Assembly (NCBI GenBank): GCA_030123675.1
Contig: JASJYH010000002.1
Location: 1-64,000, forward strand
From: Anaerolineae bacterium
GTDB lineage: Bacteria > Chloroflexota > Anaerolineae > Anaerolineales > Villigracilaceae
Length of the DNA: 64,000 bases
Reading direction: 5' to 3'
Shown here piece by piece: positions 59,318 through 64,000 of the stretch. Every line of letters begins with the position of its first letter. The first letter of the stretch is position 1. Made by a program: the position numbers and the translations under genes. The notes under the pieces were generated by a model that ran no database searches, was not told where the DNA came from, and worked only from the letters and a program-made list of their open reading frames with translations.

Positions 59318-59941
59318 ATGTATGGAAAAGGTATTTTAAAAAGTCTTAGTGTCACTTGGAAACGCTTTTGGATGACATATATTGAAGATTTATCCTGGTT
59401 CTTCCGTAGGATGGCTGGGGGGGTAAATCGATACTATACGGATGAAGGAATCGCTCGCCGGTCAAGTGCCGATACGCGTGGGATTTTTACCATTCAGTAT
59501 CCGGAAGAAAAACTTCCGGTTCATGAAGAGTCGCGCTATCTACCTTTCTTGGTTTATGACGAGACTGAAGATGGAGAGAAGGATGTGCGCTGTACATCAT
59601 GTGGTATTTGTGCAAAGGTATGTCCGCCTCAATGTATTTGGATTGTTGGGAAAAATGACCCCGATTCAGGCAAATCGATCCCACAGATTGCTGAATTCTA
59701 TATAGACGCCGATATATGTATGAACTGCGGTTTCTGTTCTGAATACTGCCCGTTTGATGCTATTAAAATGGATCACGAGTACGAGCTCGCCGCTTATAAA
59801 CGAAATATTTACAATATGGATATGTTACTTAAGCCGGCTGAATATTACGCAAGCATCCGCCCCGAAAATGCTGCCCGTGAAGATGAGGCCCGTCGCGTAA
59901 AAGAAGAAGCTAAGGCCGCAAAAAAAGCCAATGCCGCCTAG
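59318..59941 (+). CDS. nuoI: NuoI-like 2x[4Fe-4S] subunit
   Basis: CTSCGICAKVCPPQCIWI and CMNCGFCSEYCPFDAIKMDHEYELA. Confidence 0.88.
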   Translation: MYGKGILKSLSVTWKRFWMTYIEDLSWFFRRMAGGVNRYYTDEGIARRSSADTRGIFTIQYPEEKLPVHEESRYLPFLVYDETEDGEKDVRCTSCGICAKVCPPQCIWIVGKNDPDSGKSIPQIAEFYIDADICMNCGFCSEYCPFDAIKMDHEYELAAYKRNIYNMDMLLKPAEYYASIRPENAAREDEARRVKEEAKAAKKANAA

Positions 59942-60074
59942 ACACTTTTTAGGGGTTTGGTTACCCAACATGGCATATCAGAACCACTCATCGCTGGATT
60001 CAAGACCCACTTCAGAGGGAACGCCTCGCAATTCATCCAATTTATCTGTAACAAATATCTTAAGTAGGTAAAAA

Positions 60075-61154
60075 ATGACTGGTAAACCAACCAAAGAATT
60101 AGTATTGCAGGCTCTCAGCAAGGTGCAAGAGCCGGAGCTTAATGATGACTTAGTTTCCTTAAACATGATCCGAGAGCTTCAAATTGACGGCAGTAAAGTT
60201 GCATTTGAAATTATGCTGACTACACCGGCTTGCCCATTGCGTGGCCAAATTAAAATGGAAGCAGAACAAGCCGTTATGACCGTAGGAGGCGTAAAGACTG
60301 TCGAAATCAAATTCGACTCGGATGTCCCGAATGATGGTCGCACGCGCGGTCTGGTCAAAATGCCCATCCGAAATGCCATTGCGATCGGTTCTGGGAAGGG
60401 AGGCGTGGGAAAAAGCACTGTCGCTGTAAACATAGCTGTTTCCTTAGCGAAAAGTGGAGCGCGCGTCGGTTTGTTAGATGCGGATATTTATGGCCCAAAT
60501 ACGCCCACAATGTTAGGCGTGAAGAAATTGCCCCCGAGTAAGGGCAAAACCCTCATCCCTGCAGTTACTCACGGCATCAAATTGATCTCAATGGGCTTAC
60601 TCGTCAAACCTGGGCAACCGCTCATCTGGCGCGGACCGATGCTAAACTCTGCAATCCGTCAATTCTTGGGTGATGTGGAATGGGGAGAATTGGATTATCT
60701 GATTGTTGATCTACCGCCTGGGACAGGTGATGCCTCGCTCTCGCTCGCACAGGCCTTGCCATTAAGCGGAGCGATTATTGTTACCCTTCCTCAACAAGTC
60801 TCGCTCGAAGATGCTAGTCGGGGATTGAATATGTTTCGTCAATTGGAAGTGCCAATCATTGGGATTGTTGAAAACATGTCTTATTTGGACTTGCCAGATG
60901 GAACCCGAATGGATATTTTTGGGATCGGCGGTGGTAAAAAACTTGCATTAAGCGCAGATGTGCCTTTCCTGGGTGAGGTACCAATTGATCCATCCATCCG
61001 CGAAGGCGGGGACAACGGAAAACCAATTGTGGTATTAAATCCGGAGTCTGTTGCCGCTAAGGCGCTTACCGAAATTACACAAACCATGGCTGCCCGAGTA
61101 AGCGTAGCAGCATTGGCGCAAGCAAATGCACCCTCAATCAACATTATAGAGTAA
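60075..61154 (+). CDS. apbC: Mrp/NBP35-type Fe-S carrier ATPase (ApbC) with N-terminal MIP18/DUF59 domain
   Basis: IAIGSGKGGVGKSTVAVNIAVSLAKSGARVGLLDADIYGPNTPTMLG; N-term LVLQALSKVQEPELNDDLVSLNMIRELQ. Confidence 0.93.
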   Translation: MTGKPTKELVLQALSKVQEPELNDDLVSLNMIRELQIDGSKVAFEIMLTTPACPLRGQIKMEAEQAVMTVGGVKTVEIKFDSDVPNDGRTRGLVKMPIRNAIAIGSGKGGVGKSTVAVNIAVSLAKSGARVGLLDADIYGPNTPTMLGVKKLPPSKGKTLIPAVTHGIKLISMGLLVKPGQPLIWRGPMLNSAIRQFLGDVEWGELDYLIVDLPPGTGDASLSLAQALPLSGAIIVTLPQQVSLEDASRGLNMFRQLEVPIIGIVENMSYLDLPDGTRMDIFGIGGGKKLALSADVPFLGEVPIDPSIREGGDNGKPIVVLNPESVAAKALTEITQTMAARVSVAALAQANAPSINIIE

Positions 61155-61224
61155 CCCTTAGGATCATCCGAGAATTTGGGTACCCTTACGACCCACGTAA
61201 GTTTGTTAAGGTATAATTATGGTC

Positions 61225-62148
61225 ATGCAACCATTTATCGTTGGTGTTCGATTTAACCCCATCGGAAAAATCTATCAATTCGACAGTGCTGCTCTTCGAG
61301 ATATAAAAGTCGGTGAGCACGTGATTGTTACCACGTCTCGCGGGAAACATTTGGGGGAAATTATAAAGATCTTAAAAGATAAGCCTCCTTCACCAAATGG
61401 CGGATGGAAACCGGTCGAGAGACGAGCCACTCCACGCGATCTTCTCCTGCGCGAAACTTGGAAAGCCAAGCAAACCGAAGCAATGATCGAATGCCGCGCT
61501 CGTGCTGCTGAACTCAAATTAGTTGGCGTAAAAATCGTTACCGCAGAGTACAACTATGACGGATCTCGATTAACTTTCCTTTATAGCACGGAAACTGATG
61601 AGAAAGTCAATCTAAAGTCTCTTAAAAAAGATATGATACAAATGTATCCTAAGTCTCAGGTGGCAATGCGCCAAATTGGTCCACGCGATGTGGCCAAGAT
61701 CATTGGCGGCATGGGTGCTTGTGGACTGGAGACTCGTTGCTGTTCCCAATTCCTGACTGAATTTAGCCCTATTTCCATTAAAATGGCCAAAGCTCAGGGC
61801 ATCTCTCTGACACCTTCTGAGATCACTGGCATGTGTGGCCGTTTGCGCTGCTGTTTAATTTACGAGTATGAACAATATGTAACGGCTCGTAAAAAGCTTC
61901 CCAAACGCAATAAGCGCGTACTCACACCTAATGGAGAGGGCAAGGTATTGGATGTCGCCCCAATGTCTGGGATGGTCACAGTAAAATTCGAAGGAGATGG
62001 CGGGCGTCCTCTTCGTCAAACTTTTCACCGTGATGAAATACAACCATGGGATGAGTTGGAAGCTTTGCGGCGTAAATCCAGTGAGCCTTGTGACCGACAT
62101 GATAGCGGAGGCTGTGATTGTGGCAAAAGCAAAAAGAAAGCCTCCTGA
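61225..62148 (+). CDS. PSP1/YaaT-family protein
   Basis: GVRFNPIGKIYQFD, IGGMGACGLETRCCSQFLTEFSPISIKMAKAQGISLTPSEITGMCGRLRCCLIYE; start at second ATG (61225) argued from the promoter position. Confidence 0.88.
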   Translation: MQPFIVGVRFNPIGKIYQFDSAALRDIKVGEHVIVTTSRGKHLGEIIKILKDKPPSPNGGWKPVERRATPRDLLLRETWKAKQTEAMIECRARAAELKLVGVKIVTAEYNYDGSRLTFLYSTETDEKVNLKSLKKDMIQMYPKSQVAMRQIGPRDVAKIIGGMGACGLETRCCSQFLTEFSPISIKMAKAQGISLTPSEITGMCGRLRCCLIYEYEQYVTARKKLPKRNKRVLTPNGEGKVLDVAPMSGMVTVKFEGDGGRPLRQTFHRDEIQPWDELEALRRKSSEPCDRHDSGGCDCGKSKKKAS

Positions 62149-62869
62149 TAAATCACCTGGTACATGGAAAGAACCTAAAAAATTCCTGGTAATCCTGGCA
62201 CATCCAGATGACCCGGAATTTTTTTGTGGAGGTAGTCTTGCACGCTGGGCAGGTGAAGGGCATCATATAGATTATTTTCTTCTGACTTGTGGTGACAAGG
62301 GCCGCAATGATGAAAATAAGGATATTCACAAAGATGACTTGTCCAAAATACGGGACAAAGAACAGCGAGCCGCTGCAACCGTATTGGGTGTAAAATCGGT
62401 TATTTTTCTAGACCGTGAGGATGGCTTGCTAATTGCCGACCTTGAGCTTCGTCGGGAGATGGTTCGTATCATCCGCCAATTGAAACCCGATATCCTGATC
62501 ACTTGTGACCCTCAAAATTTATTCGCCTCATACGGCCTGAACCACCCTGATCATCGCGCCGTTGGTCAGGCGGTATTAGATGCTGTATTCCCTGCAGCAG
62601 GAAATGATTTATTCTTCCCTGAATTGCTTGAGGAGGGGTTTCAGCCTCATATGCCCAGCGAAATATGGGTTTCGCTTACAAGACAACCCAATGTCACTTT
62701 AGACATTACAGATACCTGGCCGCTCAAAATTAAGGCACTGAAAGAACACAAAAGTCAGATCGGCGACCCGCACGAATTCGAAGAAAATATGCGAACTGAA
62801 CACACCAAAGACAGTACAGATGATAATCCCCGATATGAAGAGAAATTTCTTGTATTGACCTACGATTGA
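62099..62869 (+). CDS. PIG-L family deacetylase
   Basis: KKFLVILAHPDDPEFFCGGSLARWAGEGH, ITCDPQNLFASYGLNHPDHRAVGQAVLDAV; start overlaps the YaaT gene (exact start uncertain). Confidence 0.85.
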   Translation: MIAEAVIVAKAKRKPPDKSPGTWKEPKKFLVILAHPDDPEFFCGGSLARWAGEGHHIDYFLLTCGDKGRNDENKDIHKDDLSKIRDKEQRAAATVLGVKSVIFLDREDGLLIADLELRREMVRIIRQLKPDILITCDPQNLFASYGLNHPDHRAVGQAVLDAVFPAAGNDLFFPELLEEGFQPHMPSEIWVSLTRQPNVTLDITDTWPLKIKALKEHKSQIGDPHEFEENMRTEHTKDSTDDNPRYEEKFLVLTYD

Positions 62870-62932
62870 TCTCACCTCAAACCAGGTAATAATGTGTGAC
62901 AATCATATGCTTTTTTCCATAATGAGATCTTG

Positions 62933-63964
62933 ATGAAGGGTACAAATCTTCGCTTTGTTAATACTCTCATTATGAGTATATTCACCATTCTTGGCCTAAC
63001 AGGTTTGTACGGCCTAGTATGGCCCTTTCCCTCCTTCATATATGATATTCATCGCATTTTCAGCTGGGCCTTCATCGTTTTAATCCCATGGAAAATTATG
63101 ATCTCGATCACATCCATAAAGCGTGGACTTGATCGGCGTATTGACCGCAATGTGATTGTCATAATATCCATCATATTTGGAATTGCTACGCTGCTCCTGC
63201 TTGCATTTGGACTTATTTGGAAATGGAATATTGGCGAGTATTATCTCTGGATCGGGAATTATGGTTTCACTGCAATTGGATGGCACTGGGGAGTAGCAAT
63301 TGGGACAATACCCTTTTTCCTAATCCATTTATGGCGACGCTGGCCGCGCCCAAAACGGCGTGATTTTACCGAGCGTCGACAGGCGCTCAAACTATTAGGT
63401 CTTGGTGCAGCAGGATTAATCGGTTGGAGTATTTCAGAATCGGTAGCAAAATTTTTACAAGGCGAAGAGAATTCGCGCCGTTTCACTGGCTCTCGTGAAC
63501 GGGGTTCATTTACTGGATTAGATTTTCCTGTTACCAGTGGGTCAGACCAGGGAAAAATAAAACTTGATCCAGAGATTTGGAATTTACAAATTACAGGGGC
63601 AGTCAATAAACCCTTGACATTGACATATCAAGACTTGCTTAGCGTATCCACCTCAGAACTTGTAGCTACCCTAGATTGCACAGGTGGTTGGTATACAACC
63701 CAAATTTGGCGCGGTCCATTTCTCATAAGCCTACTAAATCATGCTGAAGTACAGTCTCAAGCGCTCGGCATCGTTTTGAGAGGCGTATTGGATTATTCAG
63801 CGCAATACACGTTTGATCAGGCCAAAGAGATTCTTTTGGCCACCTCCGTGGGCGATCAAATTTTAAATCACGTGCATGGCTTTCCACTACGTGCGGTTGT
63901 TCCTTCGCGTCGCGGTTGGCACTGGGTAAAATGGATGACTGAGATCGAAGTGATTGCTATTTGA
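62933..63964 (+). CDS. Membrane-anchored SUOX/YedY-like molybdopterin-dependent oxidoreductase with N-terminal cytochrome-b-like TM region
   Basis: Four or more TM helices with His residues, RRQALKLLGLGAAGLIG, then NLQITGAVNKPLTLTYQDL...LDCTGGWYTTQIWRG...SRRGWHWVKWMTEIEV. Confidence 0.8.
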   Translation: MKGTNLRFVNTLIMSIFTILGLTGLYGLVWPFPSFIYDIHRIFSWAFIVLIPWKIMISITSIKRGLDRRIDRNVIVIISIIFGIATLLLLAFGLIWKWNIGEYYLWIGNYGFTAIGWHWGVAIGTIPFFLIHLWRRWPRPKRRDFTERRQALKLLGLGAAGLIGWSISESVAKFLQGEENSRRFTGSRERGSFTGLDFPVTSGSDQGKIKLDPEIWNLQITGAVNKPLTLTYQDLLSVSTSELVATLDCTGGWYTTQIWRGPFLISLLNHAEVQSQALGIVLRGVLDYSAQYTFDQAKEILLATSVGDQILNHVHGFPLRAVVPSRRGWHWVKWMTEIEVIAI

Positions 63965-64000
63965 TCCTACTCAAAACCAATAAAAGATTTTTATGACAGA

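Noticed and set aside
1-64000. Genome-wide UGA reassignment (recoded code) to explain three in-frame TGAs
   Set aside because: Many intact genes here end with TGA and use TGG for Trp normally; only one TGA has a Sec-like context.
1-64000. CRISPR arrays, prophage or IS elements
   Set aside because: No regularly spaced direct repeats, transposase, integrase or phage structural genes seen.

Overview
This 64 kb window looks like a chromosomal segment of an Anaerolineae/Chloroflexi-type bacterium. That placement is inferred from gene content: F420 genes, fused NuoCD, multi-PAS kinases and AOR/SCP2. I see no phage, IS element, rRNA or CRISPR. It contains: a disrupted Ser/Thr kinase; a VapBC-type toxin-antitoxin pair; moeA plus the decayed 3' tail of a second moeA; a NACHT-HEAT ATPase; an operon of ssnA, F420:NADP reductase and F420 biosynthesis genes (cofE, PPOX, nitroreductase, cofD, cofC, LLM oxidoreductase); an XdhD-like molybdenum hydroxylase; a very large multi-PAS phosphorelay; MscS; PPase and squalene/phytoene synthase; XdhC; an SPFH protein; YjeF; a tungsten-type AOR; an ABC transporter with a ureohydrolase; one tRNA-Leu(GAG); plsX; nuoB-nuoCD-nuoI; Mrp; YaaT/PSP1; PIG-L; and a SUOX-type oxidoreductase. 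The strongest finding is at 36284-36982. Two consecutive ORFs are one deiodinase-like, thioredoxin-fold protein split by an in-frame TGA in the motif FGSFT-[TGA]-PYC. A 7-bp hairpin begins 10 nt after the TGA, so this is a very likely selenoprotein (UPYC motif) that an ORF caller would miss. The same window also carries ssnA and an XdhD-like hydroxylase that has lost its first [2Fe-2S] ligand set, which suggests a selenium-linked purine/hydroxylase locus intertwined with F420 metabolism. Two other in-frame TGAs (1097-1099 and 42014-42016) lack a comparable context and look like nonsense mutations or sequence errors.
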